Positions 51,935 through 64,000 of a stretch of 64,000 bases of DNA are shown one piece after another. A program made the translations under genes and the position numbers. The number at the start of each line of letters is the position of its first letter. Position 1 is the stretch's first letter. This DNA comes from Campylorhamphus procurvoides (lineage: Eukaryota > Chordata > Aves > Passeriformes > Dendrocolaptidae): assembly GCA_013396655.1 (NCBI GenBank), contig WBMV01005161.1, positions 50,171-114,170 of the forward strand. Reading direction: 5' to 3'. Under the pieces are notes generated by a model that was given only the letters and a program-made list of their open reading frames with translations, was not told the DNA's origin and searched no databases.

Positions 51935-53576
51935 GCGGGCGGCCCTGGGGAAGGCGGGCGGGGGGAGCGGGGGCGCCTCGGAGAGAGCGGGGATGCGGGC
52001 GGAGGACGCGAGGCGCTGCCGGCGGGGCTCAGCAGAGTGCGGGCCAGCGGCGTGCGGGGCCGGGCGGGGGCCGGTGTGTCCCCGGTTAGGTAACGGCGCG
52101 GGAGCCGCCGCAGTGACAGGGACAGGGACAGTGANGTCCTGTGCCCACACACCCACCCCCTCACGCCCGCGCAGTGCCATCAGCCCCGGACACTGAGGAT
52201 GTAGCGGAGATCCCCATTCCCGGCCAGCAGCCCACGCTTCCAACAGGCCGAGCAGGCCGCCACCAGAGCGCCCTCCGCCGCCCAGCCCAGCCCAGCCCAC
52301 GCTCAGCGGGGGCTCAGCTGAGGGTGTTCCCCACAACCCTGGCTACCCCGGCCCCACGCGTCTCCCTTCACAGAGGACCCACCCTTAGCTCGTGTCCAAC
52401 AGCCCTGCGTGCTCCTCTCCCAAGCACAAGGCAGCAGGGCACACACTCCCGGCAGAGGGAAGGGCCTCCAAGCCTGCACTCCACATGGAGTTTAGGTCCC
52501 ACTGAGCCCTGGCTCCATCAGGGCGCACTGGCACAGACACAGCGCAGTTCACCGTGTCCTCAAGACCTACCTTGCTTCTATGGATAGTTACACCAAGAAT
52601 ACAGCACCCTCACTGGCCACCACAACCTCGTCCCAAGGTCTCCCCAACCTCCCTTTTCATCTAGAGAGTTCACTCAAGCAAGTGGCAACAGAACTCGTCA
52701 GCTTGTCCCACGCTAGCAGATCAGTAGCCATGGCTTAGAAAAACCGTAGCTCGAGCAACACCCTCTGTCCACAGATGCAATGTTATAGAGAATAGCCCCC
52801 ACCAGTTGCCTGGATTCTCCAAAAAGCAGCATCCACAATAGGTTGCACCCCTCTGGCTCTCTGTGTGACTTCAGACACCTCCTGTTCCATCTCTATTCTA
52901 CTTGCTCATTTCCTTCCTTTTTTGACATCCCATCCTTGTAGCTCTCCTATCCTAACTTCTTGACGACTCTTTGATTTAGAAGAGCTTATAGGTTCCACAA
53001 CAGAAAAGGTTTTCAATAGTGCTCCCACAACTCATCTCTGAGTGAGACCAGGGGACAGCTACTGAACTTCCCTCTCTGATCCAAGAGAAACCCTCCTTTA
53101 GAAGTGAGACACTAGAAAGAGCAATGAAGGTTGTTCTTACCACTTCTGCATGCTCATCTTGGTACCTTTAGTTCACCGATCAGAACCAGACTCACAAAAC
53201 AGATTACCCAGCCTCCCTCTCAAAAGACCCCTCAAACCTCACAAAAGCTCCCCTGACCCCCCGCAATGGGAACTGCTCCAGCATCTCTGCTGCTCTTCTT
53301 CAGGTCTTGTAAACTTTTCTTACAAGGTGCTCAGCCAGCCAGTGCCAACTCACCAAAATACTGCCGTCCCACAAGCACTAGGGCATGTGCACAGAATGAA
53401 CATAGGCCAGCTCGGGCACAGCACAGTCTGGTCAGGTCGCTGTTAGAGGCCAGGCCCCTGCACATGTGAACTAACATAGCACTGACCTTGGGTACATTGT
53501 TCACACTGAAAATGGCCATTGTGGCTAGAGGAAGCAGCTTGCATCAAAGGAACTAAGACACTTAAGAAAGAGAAGG

Positions 53577-53626
53577 AAAACAAAAAAAAACAAACAAAAA
53601 AAAAACCCCACAAAACAACAAAAAAG
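53577..53626. repeat. A/C-rich low-complexity tract
   Basis: About 50 bp of poly-A interrupted by C, similar in composition to the larger tract near 29.9 kb. A ten-base C run follows at about 53772-53781. Confidence 0.9.
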
Positions 53627-56600
53627 GCTTTTTAAAGAAAATGATCACTGCTCCAAGATTTGGGAATAAGAGCAAAACTTGAGACTGCAGAAAATCCACA
53701 GCTAATAAGTATATGCATATAGTACCACAGTCGGCATTAAAATTTTTGATCAGCATGCCATAATAGTAATACCCCCCCCCCAAAAAAAGGTTAAAATGAA
53801 AATACAAACCAACTTCTACAGTAAAGGCTATTTTAAACAATATGCATTTATTAAATAAGATATATTCTTACTCAAATCTACTTCCTCACTTTGTACAGAA
53901 TTTGTGCTAAAACTAAGTATGAGGAGACAAATTCTAGGTTAGTGTACAAGGAACATGATTTCAAGCCAAAGCTGACTAACAGTGACTGAAACAAGCTAGT
54001 CTATACTGGTATGTCACAATAACATTTCACTGAACAAATGCATTATTTTCAGACACTGCCAAGGCAGTGTTTTGTATCAGAAATTCTACACTTGGATGTA
54101 ACCAAAACCAGCAACAGCATAGAAGTGACAAATCCAGCTGAGATGAGATGCTACCACAATTCTGCATAGCTGGCAGCTTGAAAATTCACCTCTTTTGAGT
54201 TACTAAAATTTCTTGACTTACAAAGACTTTCAGATGAACAGATTCCCTACCCTGCACCTACCCCACCTCCCTCTTTTCAAACATTGTAAAACATCAAGAT
54301 TTTGGTTACCAGAATAAGATTCTGAAATACAGCCAAACACAACCAGTCTGTCCCCAAGGACAAGACCACAGAAAGAACAGAATACTAAACTACTGTACAA
54401 GGAATGACAAAGTTTTGTGTCTTAAAATGTATTCCCTGGTTATCAAATCAATACACAACCATTATCCTAGTTTTTGAAATGGAAAGGAGATTGTTAAAAC
54501 CTGTGAGCAAGGACTTCCAGAGGCATACTCTGCAACTCCCAAACAATCCTCTCAAACCCACAAGAGGTACATGCCACTCATCCTGACCCACACGGAACCA
54601 AGCAAAACAAGACTTTAGAACAGGCCAAGATGGGGCCAAGCAACAGAACTGACAACTGCCTCCATCTGCAGTTTTAGGCTCAGTTTCAGCCAGCGCAGCT
54701 GCAGGACGTCACCCAACCATCCACTCCTACCTGCTTTCTCAGTATCTGATTACCAATTGCTTTTCAGGCAGCTCAATAAGCTGATCCAGGTAACTGCATC
54801 TGGTCTTCCCTGCAGAGTTAGTTATCAGCCACGCAAGCAGACCTCACTCACACCACCACTGCTACACACTGACTGGAAGCAACACAAGGGAAGCTGCAAG
54901 AGCTCACAGCTAGAGCAACAGCAGCAATTCTTTTGGCAGTAACCTGGTCTTGGAGCAACTCAAGCTGACCAATAGGCTCAACTGTACCTTCAATATACAG
55001 TTTCACAATACTACCCATTTTCCCTTCTGTCTGAGGGGAGACCTTATGCATATGACCAAAGCAGTCTATGGAGCATAAACAGCCCTAAGTGACTGATTTT
55101 CTGCAGGGTAGACTCCTTAACCAGACAATCGCACAAACAGACCAACATCAGTGCCAGTATACTGAGGAAAAAAGCGAGAAGAGCTCTCCATCTACCTTCT
55201 CTCTACACACCAAACTTTCAAATCAGAAAGCCATGATATAAAACCACACAGTTGGTGTGACTGAAGGCATCTCATTTACAGAATGATACCATGTGAGAGA
55301 GGCAGCAAACTGATTCCAGTGTAAAGAAACACAAACAAGGCTCTGGAGGATGAAGTGAACACCCAAGAACTGGCAATAAATAGCAAAGGTGAAGAACCAG
55401 TCCGCTAAATAAATCCTATATTCAAGTCTAGGAACCAACAAAATGTTGCGGAGCCTCAGAAGTTTTGACACAGACCTGGATCTACCATGACAAAAATACT
55501 GAGGTAGAACAGGTAACACTTACAGCCTTTAAGCACACCTGTAAGTCAACAGGAATAGACATCCCTTCCTGCCATGCCAAACACTAGTTTGGACATGCAG
55601 GACATTTGAGGGCAGGAACAAACTGCAAGACTTCCTAACTCTAACCCCTTGTTCAACTACTGACAGGGTAGTAGCTTCTTCCAGCAGTGCAGTGATCCTT
55701 TACTGCTCTGTCCTCCTCCTGACTGCTGCTTCTCCCTTCTGTTAAGAGTCAGAATATTCTGAGTTTTGAGATCGCAATTGTAAGCCATGCTGAATCACCT
55801 CTACTTGCTACGCTCTGGAGACGGAGAGTTCTTGTGGCAGATGGGACTCAGACACTAGGAATACTGGGCATATACAATATACACTTCTTTGAAGAAAAAA
55901 TATTTATGAAAAATAATAGCAAATTACAAATTTATAGATCAAACACCTTTGCTGGCAGGACAAGAATCCTGGGGAAAGGAGCAGAGGGGCCAAAGCCTAT
56001 GGGAAACAGGACTTCCAGAGACCAGAAGAAATATGAGGAAGAGTTTTGAAGAAACAGATAAGTCAGTCACAGATGAGGAATGTGAAACAAGGTCTTTTTG
56101 ATGAAGTAGAGTACAGAGAATGGTGTGCAAGCATAAGCAAGTGTTGACTGCGTAGCAGCAATTGCAGAAGTGCCTTCTGCTGTTTGTATCTACACACATC
56201 CTTCCACCTCTGCAAACTTCTGCATCTAAAAGCAGGGACTACATACTTCGGAAGAAGACCAGATTCTTTAGTCTTTGCATAACAGTTCCCTCCCCTCAGC
56301 AATAAAAACCTTTTCCCCATTGAGCTTATCCCTCACATCCCATTCTTCTTCTCTCATTATAGTTTTTCTCCCTTTCTGCTTCAGTGATAAGTTTCCTAAC
56401 ATATACAAAAATTTTTTGGAAGAAGTCTTTAACATCCCTAGAGCTGAGCACCCAACTCTGCTCTTCCTTGTCCAGTAAACATAGAGCTCCTCAAGAAGTG
56501 AAAGCACAGCTGTCTCTCAGGTACTGGCATGACTGAGGGAATACACCCTCCTAGAACACACAGCTCACAATTATTTAAGAGGAGAAAACAGACGTGAGGT

Positions 56601-57565
56601 ATAAAAAAAACCCAGAAAAAAGCAAACATGCAACCAAAACCAAATCTGTACAGTCAACTTGACAGTAAGTTATGTACATACACAAACCATGCCTGAAACT
56701 GAGCCACCCAGCTGTCTCCCACAACTGACAAGCAACTGAGTCATGAGAGAAAAATAAGAGAAGCCTCATGAGAGAAAAAAATGGGAAAAGTACAAGAAAC
56801 AATGGAACAGGCACTATTTTCCCTGAGGCTCAGCTTCTGGACATCTCAACTCTGGTTTTAAAAACTGCTATATAAGAGGTTCCTTTCAAAACATACAACC
56901 AAATCCCAGGATTTTAGGTGTCACCATCTGTTGCTGAGGACAAAGGAGTAAATTAGAAGCTCAGTAGGAAATTTTGCATATAGCTTGTTTGCCACATTAG
57001 TTGGAGCTTATATTGTGAATTTCAGCTCTGCTAATGACTCACCCAGTGGGTGATGGTGTACTGCTCTAGACTTCAACTCCAGGAATCTGTGAAGTTGCAC
57101 AGATTTGAAAAACAATATATTACATTAAGGTTAAATAATCAGAAGTCAAAATTAGCAGATTTAAGGCAGAATTCTTTTGTGCAATTAAACGTACTACAAG
57201 GGAAGGAACCTGAATTACCCTAATTCTAGCATTTTCAGATATTAATGTACTCAGTCTGAATAATCTATTGTTTTTCTCTAGGAACCCAGGTTTTCTAAAG
57301 CCTATCAGTAAGTGAGCAAGAGAAGTCATCTGAAACTAGAAGCAGAAACCCCAAATCTAATTAGGCAAGTGATTAAATAATGCAAACCCAACACAAGATG
57401 CTTTACCTACCAGTTACAGCGTTTATCCCACGATTGTGTTCATATACAAGCCTAAAGAATCACATTTGGCATTTCTGTTAGAATAATTAGGAAAGATACT
57501 TTCTTACTATCATCCCTTTCATAGCAAAGATGGTCATCCCAATAGTACGTACTACGGATGAATAC

Positions 57566-57938
57566 ATTCAGCCTGGAGAAGAGAAGACTGAGGGGAGACC
57601 TTATCACAATCTACAACTTCCTCATGAGGGGAAGAAGGGCAGGCATTGATCTCTTCTCTGTGGTGACCAGTGACACAACCTGAGGGAATGGCCTGAAGTT
57701 GTGTCAGGGAGGATTAGGCTGGATACTAGAAAAAGGTTTTTCACTCAAAGAGTGGTTCGTCACTGGAAAAGGCTCCCCAGGGAAGTGGTCACAGCACCAA
57801 GCCTCAGTTCATGAAGTATTTGGACAATATTATCAGGCATGGTGTGACTCTTAGGGATGGTCCCATGCAGGGCTAAGAGCTGGACTCAATGTTCCATGTG
57901 GATCCCTTTCAACTCAGTGTATGTATTTCTGTGATTCA
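57566..57938 (+). mobile_element. CR1 LINE 3' fragment
   Basis: Sense-strand CR1 3' region. It starts at TTCAGCCTGGAGAAGAGAAG, continues with AGGGGAGACCTTATCACA, ATCTACAACTTCCTC, GGCTGGATACTAG and AGAGCTGGACTCAATG in the usual order, and ends in TTCTGTGATTC, the degenerate octamer end of CR1. It is a 5'-truncated copy of about 370 bp with no coding capacity, inserted in the direction opposite to HSD17B12 and to the other CR1 copy. Confidence 0.93.
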
Positions 57939-60900
57939 CAAGACCAAGAACAATGTGTTTCACCCACCAAAAAAACAATTTCCAGGTGGAGAACTACTGC
58001 AGTTACCTCCAAACTACACTCTCAGCTCTGCCCTCAGATCCTCAAGGCTTCCTGCTAGTTTACTTGTTCCTTACACAGGAGTGCATTTACCCAACTGGCA
58101 CTAACACCCAGCACAATTCCAGCTGGACTTCTTTGCTGAAGACACTTCTGTGCTCTTCACTTCTACAAAAGGCCTTTCCTTGCTGCCACCAGGGTGCTGC
58201 ACACAGGGTACTTCACAGGGGATCTTCCCAAAGGTAGGGAAGTATACTGGGCAAAAACCCAAAGAAATGGGAGAAAGATACTACTCTATAATACATCCTT
58301 GTATGAATTTTCTCATTTCAAGCAACCAGTTTCCAATACAAGTATTCCTATTTTACAACACACAGAAGGCTGAGACAACGAGCTAGCTTAAAATAACACA
58401 GCTATTCATCCCCCAGGCTAATAAATTTTCCAGCATTTCTCTCTCACACATTCAGTGTGCTGGCACAAACCAGAAGTGGAGGGCTGAAGTCCATCAGCAG
58501 GGACACACCAGAACTGGAGATGGGACTCCTAAGCTACATACAAGCTCTGGGACTCTGTACTTCTGGGCGGAGCATTTGCTCTCCCACTCCTGTTCTGACC
58601 ACAAAGTGCAAAAAGGAGCACTTAACATAAGTGTTGAGCAATCTGACTAAGCAGAGATTTTAGACAGTCAGTATCATGTGCAAAGGAGAACACCTGAAAG
58701 AAGCAGTCAAGCAGCAGAAAGACAGAAAAATTGTAGAAAACAGCAGAGTATGGTTCATTTCTTTACACTGTGCAGGAACCAAAACTGATTTTAGGATATG
58801 TTAGTAGCAGTAGCCTACGTAAAAAATAGTAGAGAACCTCCCTGACTCACCAAGAGCTGCCAGGTCTCTGAAGGAGTTGCAGCCCACTCAAACACCATGT
58901 AAAGCGAGCTGCTGAGTCTAGAGAAACGGACTCAGAGATCCCACTTCTCCTGGGTTGCTCTGGAAGAGGAAGTGCACTGCTTGCTTAGTCCAACAAAGGG
59001 CGGGCTGGAGGGAGAGACACTGACAGAAGTCTTCTAAATTACCAACTATGAGTAGGATTGATGACTAAAGGCAGACAGATAGCTTTTTTACTAGAGAAAA
59101 TTTAGGATGGATACTTGAAAACGTTACATGGCAAATGGGAAAAAAAAAGCCACACTGGAGAAGTACTCCTGGGAATTCAGACAGGATTAACAGACTTGCA
59201 CCAGATTGTTCTCAGAACCACTTCTCAGTGCATAACCCTTCAGAAGCACTTTGCAAATAGTCATACAAGAAAACAACACACAATGGGAGTTCAGGCTGCA
59301 CATTTCACTTGAGCTGTCATGATCACTAGTTACAAGGAAACTGGCATATTTTCACATGTTTTTAACATTACTTTTTACGTTAATGTCTGCCATGTTTTAT
59401 TTTATACAAGGGCAGAACTGTCTGTGTAGCATCCAGAATTAAGAACATGGCCAGAAAATCTTTTTCATGGATCTGAAGTGTTGAAGATGACAAACACCTG
59501 AATACGTGAATATACTAAAGAATGACAGAACCAAACACTCTCCCCAAAACTCTGCATGCACCAGCCAAGCACTTGCGTGCAGGGAAAACAGGGAGTTGGG
59601 CAGAGCCTCCCCTCTCACGTCCTGCAGAGACAGCAATGCTAAGAGAGGTTGAAACACTCTTCGTTTCCTTACTAACTACACCCACACTACACACTGAACT
59701 ACTTTGGCAGTAATTTGTGCAAGTGACTTGTGACATGGTCTCTAAACTGTCTATGATTGCATATTGTGAAACACCTGCAAAACAAGACTGCACTCATTTG
59801 TGCAACAGGGATTGAAACATACTTGCAGAAAACAAAGAAGCCTTCAGGTAACACCTATTTCACTTGATGCCAGGGAATTTGGAAAATTACATTGCTTGCG
59901 AAAGCTCCTCAGTCATCAGCAAGTTAGCACCTCATCAGCACTAAACTGAATGTCCTTTGTATGTAGTTCTTTTATTTCCATTAACATAATTTATCATCTG
60001 ACATTTCATTAAGGATATCCCAAGAACTTCATAAGGATCAGGCTCTATTTCATAAGACACCATTTTCAGGGATCACAGGAAGCATAATCTTACAGATAGA
60101 ATCTAATTCAAAACATTTACAAGCACAAAATCCAGCTAGTCACTTGTTCCTCTTCACATAAGCATCACATTTATTAATTTAACAATATTATTGTTAAGGT
60201 CTGATTTATAGAACTTGTTACTACCCCAACTTCCTAGACAGAGTATGGAAATCACCCTCCATATTCTTAGTTTTTAAAAGACCTGATCATACAGACACAA
60301 ATAAGTATCTACTCCAGTGTTCGTGTACCCAGCCACATACATCTTTCATGCCTCCCTTAGTGGTCCTGGTACACAAGTTGCTATTTTTGGATGCTGGACT
60401 ACACATAGCCCATGTTAAGTAAAAGAAGCTGACAAGAAGGCAGAGAGATTCACTCAGCCTTCCTGCTGCTCAAAGAAGTTACTATTAAACACTTAAACAA
60501 GAAAAGAATGGTTTAAGACTGAGTAAGGGGGTTTTGTCTAAAATCACATTACAGAAAGTTACAGGCAATTGAGAGCACCATCCTGATTAACGACCTCTTA
60601 CAAATTCTTTTTTAGGAAATCTAGAGCAAATTGCCCACATTTAGTTAATTTTGCATATTGGTGAATAAAATCCGAGAAGCTTAATTAAGGCAAGCTCATC
60701 TTCGCAGACGTTTGTTGGCCCCAATACAACTCTACAGCTGTGTGCACCACATGAGAAAACATCAGCACTATCAGACATTTTGTAACCACTAAATGTACAA
60801 TTACTCAACCATGTCTGTATGAAAGGCACTGAGGAAGAAGTGGATGCTTTTCTAAGCCACTGTGAGGCTTGAAAGGAAACAGGACTTTTCTTTGAGCATC

Positions 60901-63719
60901 ATATGGACAATTACACAATCAAAATAAACTTTGTTTCCACTTAACATATCACGTCAGTTACAGCAAATCAGGGAACAAATATATTTCTCTTCAAAAGATT
61001 TGCAATTTTGAGCCAGTCAAAAAACAAATAAAAAGTTTAAGTATACACACAACCAAGTATTGACACAATCAAGACGTTAGGTGCTTTAGAGCATCAGATC
61101 AATCCAACTTGCAGTGACAGTGTTTTTTGAATATACAAAGTTGATTATTTGCATATAGCAAACTGGTCTGATCTCAGAGCTGACCTTTCTCCAAATAGGA
61201 GATTCGACTAGAGGCCTCCTGAAGTCCCTCCCAGTCTGAAGTACCACAGGATTCTGAATAAATTTCACCAAGTTACTGAAGGGACAAAAAAAAGATTTTG
61301 TGCTTCCCACAAAAAGAGGCGGTTTCCTAAAATAGGAGACACGGCAACTCTCCAAACGGGAGCTATGACAGCAGCAGACAGTTCCGTGCTCCAGACACTC
61401 TGTACTCCAGAATACACCCAATTGCCAATGGCAGAGAAGCAAGGTGGCTGTCTGCCACTACCATGAATGGAAGAATAGGACATTCATCCACCAATCTAAG
61501 GAATCTACAGGAACCTACAGGTCACAACTAGCAGCACTACCAACAGATCTGCCTGTCCAGAGGAAGGCAGGGGAGCAGCCATAACTCTGCTGTATTCTTG
61601 ATGATTTCAGAATGACTCCTTGGCACTCTGTTTCTGTCAACTCTGTGGTTTATTTAGTTAAATTGGTTTTCAACCAAGTGACCTGTTATCTTTTATTAAC
61701 AATTTATAAGGACCATTAAAGGCAGAGCATTCATCCCAGGAGTTTTCACTACATACTTGCTCAAGATGCACCCAGCAATCCCACATTGAAATAACATCCA
61801 CTCAACTTCCATCACTGTACAGTAGCCAAAAAAAAAAAAGCCAGATGCAAGTTATGCAGGAGGTAAACCAGAAAAGCTGCATACAGAACTCCACACATAA
61901 CTGCAACTTCAGAAAAATTAACTTTTTGTCAAAAGAGATGCTATTTCAAGTAGTACAGACCTAATTTTCTCAGAGGACATTATTGGTTCATATAGTTGTT
62001 TCTTCTCCTCAATCCCCTCCTTCTAAATACCAGAAAACTAGACATAGCATAGACAGCAGCAATTGCACATAAGCATCCAAAAAAACTAAGAAAACAAGGA
62101 AAGAATTTCCAACTCGATTTCTGACATGCAGAAGAGTTAAAGGGCAGTAAGAAGCCCTTACAGAAGGGTTTATAAGTGTTTTAGAGTTTTTGTAAAGTTG
62201 TTTTCTAATCATGTAGTAGAAAGAACACATTGTCAGAGTAACTACTACAGACCATTTGCATCAAACCCATTAGTTTTTGAAAAACCAGAAAAACAGGAAA
62301 TGCACTTCTTCCTACAGGTATGACTTAGTAATTCGCTGATGCTCAAGGTAACCCAACATATTTGCAGCTGAGCCTATCCATCCCCCTTTGCAGGGGAGAA
62401 AAAAAAGAGCCTGTCCAGCCTACTGCTGGTGCCACAGTGCACTTCAGGGTAAACCATCCTAGTGTGGTTCAGACTAAGATAACCTCTCATTTCAGATGGA
62501 GTCTACAGCAGCTGTCCCAGTAAAGCAGCATCTCACCTGCCTGCACAAGCTGCACACAGAGGACATACAACTGATAGCTCACGATGGCCACATGTCCTAC
62601 AGTGACAGTTCAGGTCCAAATTAGCAGGCACCATCACCCGATTTCTCCATCTTCCTTGACACTGCAGCACTGCTTCACTTCAGAGCAGAGCAAACACATG
62701 GAATTCAGCTGTTCTGCAAATGCTCCTCTCCCTCAGTGCCTTGAAGATCATGATCATGGCAAAGAGAAAGAATAATTTCTGTGAGCAGCCACTGGCCACA
62801 TATGATGGCCTACTGCTGCCTGCACTTGTACAAAACAGTGAAAGAAGACATTTGCACTGCCATTCTCTGCATGTCTGAGGATGTGACTGTGGGAAGACCT
62901 GTAGACTGTTGTCTACAGTTTGTGGTTCCAGCTGATAAGCTGGTATTTGGCTCAAGCACTGCAAACTCCCATGTTTGAAACAAAGCAAAACAAGCTAAAG
63001 TGGCCACCAAGACTTCTGTGATGTACCACAAGCCAGCAGGCAACTGATAACGCAGTAATATATTAAAAACCAACATCAGAAAGTCAAAGAGAGTTTGGGT
63101 TTCCTGTGCCAACCATATCTTTAACTGGCATTCCATTTTTCCAGCTGGGAAGAAGACATGGGGCTTTATCATTGGTATGTAAAGCTGTAACTTGGACAAG
63201 GCACTGCAGCTGTGTTTCAAGCCTGTGCCTGCAGGACTGGTGACATTCTGGCATTATGAGTGCTGCCAGTAGCATTGCTGGTTTACAGGCATCTCACACG
63301 AACTGTCATCCAACTACTCGACCATGTGTTCACGCACGAGTTCTGTGTTGGCTGCAGCAGAGATTAAGGGGAAGCATCATCAACCTAGCAGCTTATTGTG
63401 GGGCTGTTGAACCTACAGGTCTGCCACCTGGAAGCAGCTGCAGCATCTGAGCACTTGATGTCCTCCTACTCCCCCTGAGGAAAGGAAGTACCTCTTGCAG
63501 CCTTTTATACTATCAGTTCATCTTAAACTCGCAGCTCTTACAGTTTGCAACTATTTTTGTGGCCCTCCTTATCAATTCCCAATCAGGCATAGGACTTGCC
63601 TTTGACAGGAATGGAATTAAAATTCCCCTGGCCTGATCTGTTATATGGGCAAAGAAGCCCTTTCTAATGCTTCAGTTTAACTTAAAAGCCGCAGTGGTAA
63701 TGTCAGACTCAGACGGAAG

Positions 63720-64000
63720 AAATGGTCTTTGCCCACCGTGGCTCCTCTGACCAGGAACCGAACTGAGAAAAGTTAGTGCAGCGATAATCCCCCGGTAATA
63801 CCCCGTGCTGTACTTCCACTGCGCTCCTGTATTCCTGGGATGCCGGTTAAACGCGGTCCGACCCTCCCGAACACCGCGACAGGACTCGTGTTTCAGCGCG
63901 TCCGCGAACGCGGGGGGTACGGGGATGGCACAAGTTTCGCGCCGCTCCGCTGCTCGCCCGCCGCTCCCGGCACGGCTGTTCCTCCCCTCGCCCTCCGCCG
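63720..64000. promoter_or_regulatory. CpG-rich patch at the window edge
   Basis: GC content and CpG density rise sharply from about 63.75 kb to the end of the window, suggesting the margin of a CpG island centred beyond 64 kb. None of the minus-strand frames resembles an HSD17B12 first exon, and no good donor with the needed phase is visible. If this is the HSD17B12 promoter, exon 1 lies beyond the window and intron 1 exceeds 30 kb. Confidence 0.6.

Larger units (their letters stand above)
51060..52570. promoter_or_regulatory. CpG island region with assembly gap
   Basis: CpG frequency rises from about 51.06 kb, first in mixed-composition DNA (51.06-51.70 kb, with a GC-rich hairpin and an ATTTGCAT octamer at 51471-51478). 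It then enters a very GC-rich core (about 51.72-52.48 kb) interrupted by 92 N. This looks like a promoter island. It may drive HSD17B12, with exon 1 lost in the gap; or an antisense or unrelated transcript, since a good plus-strand donor-like CGGTTAG|GTAACG lies at 52090. Strand composition is G-rich on plus left of about 52.1 kb and C-rich to the right, which gives no clear direction. Long open frames crossing the N run are meaningless. Confidence 0.6.
33658..64000 (-). other. HSD17B12: HSD17B12 intron 1 and/or 5' flank (no exon 1 seen)
   Basis: The sequence upstream of exon 2 on the minus strand, about 30 kb. It must begin as intron 1. I searched both GC-rich parts for a first exon ending in a phase-1 G after a Trp-Ala-Val-like end and found none. 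Named contents are short A or T runs (47830-47843), a second A/C-rich tract (53577-53626), a CpG island with an assembly gap, one CR1 tail and a terminal CpG-rich patch. The stretches 33.7-51.0 kb, 52.6-57.5 kb and 58.0-63.7 kb otherwise show only AT-rich non-coding sequence. In mammals the next upstream gene is TTC17; no TTC17 exon was recognised here. Confidence 0.75.

Noticed and set aside
51686..52336. Open frames of 126-213 codons across the CpG island on both strands
   Set aside because: They read through 92 undetermined bases and through GC-rich sequence; several overlapping frames are open at once and none resembles a known protein or an HSD17B12 first exon.
63880..64000. Possible HSD17B12 exon 1 coding end on the minus strand
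   Set aside because: No frame gives the expected Trp-containing end, and there is no consensus GT donor in the required phase.
1..64000. CRISPR array, prokaryotic operon, tRNA or rRNA genes, intact retrovirus
   Set aside because: No regular spaced repeats, no dense coding, no tRNA B-box with cloverleaf noticed, and no long gag/pol-like frame in the window.

Overview
This window is vertebrate nuclear DNA, very probably from a bird. Nearly all of it is non-coding. The evidence for a bird is two fragments of the CR1 LINE family, the dominant avian retrotransposon, low overall repeat density, and one gene cut into small exons by large introns. There are no operons, no bacterial-type coding density, no CRISPR array and no prokaryotic mobile elements.

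The only gene I can establish is HSD17B12, on the minus strand. It encodes the very-long-chain 3-oxoacyl-CoA reductase / 17-beta-hydroxysteroid dehydrogenase type 12. Five consecutive internal coding exons are present, read from high to low coordinate: 33611-33657, 29 kb exon 28952-29027, 14781-14891, 10024-10088 and 8990-9034. All have AG acceptors and GT donors, and the reading phase carries through every junction. Together they give 344 nt, about 115 residues, covering most of the NAD(P)-binding half of the short-chain dehydrogenase fold. By comparison with the mammalian gene I number them exons 2-6. The catalytic Ser and the Tyr-x-x-x-Lys pair lie in later exons, presumably beyond position 1. 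Exon 1 (start codon and N-terminal membrane segment) was not found.

Layout on the plus strand: 1-8989 is part of intron 6; 9035-10023 is intron 5; 10089-14780 is intron 4, with a CpG-rich patch (10.23-10.85 kb) carrying a 20-bp minisatellite, an RFX X-box-like palindrome and a CR1 tail; 14892-28951 is intron 3; 29028-33610 is intron 2, with an A/C-rich low-complexity tract; 33658 onward is intron 1 and/or 5' flank. That last part holds a CpG island interrupted by a 92-base run of N (51843-51934), a sense-strand CR1 tail (57.57-57.94 kb), and the edge of another CpG-rich patch at the right end (63.72-64.00 kb). Either of these two CpG regions could hold the HSD17B12 promoter and first exon.

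I found no previously undescribed biological system. The items most worth a second look are the missing first exon and its two candidate CpG islands, the intronic CpG island with its minisatellite, a long GC-rich hairpin at 51.1 kb, and a diverged local duplication at 16.0/16.9 kb.
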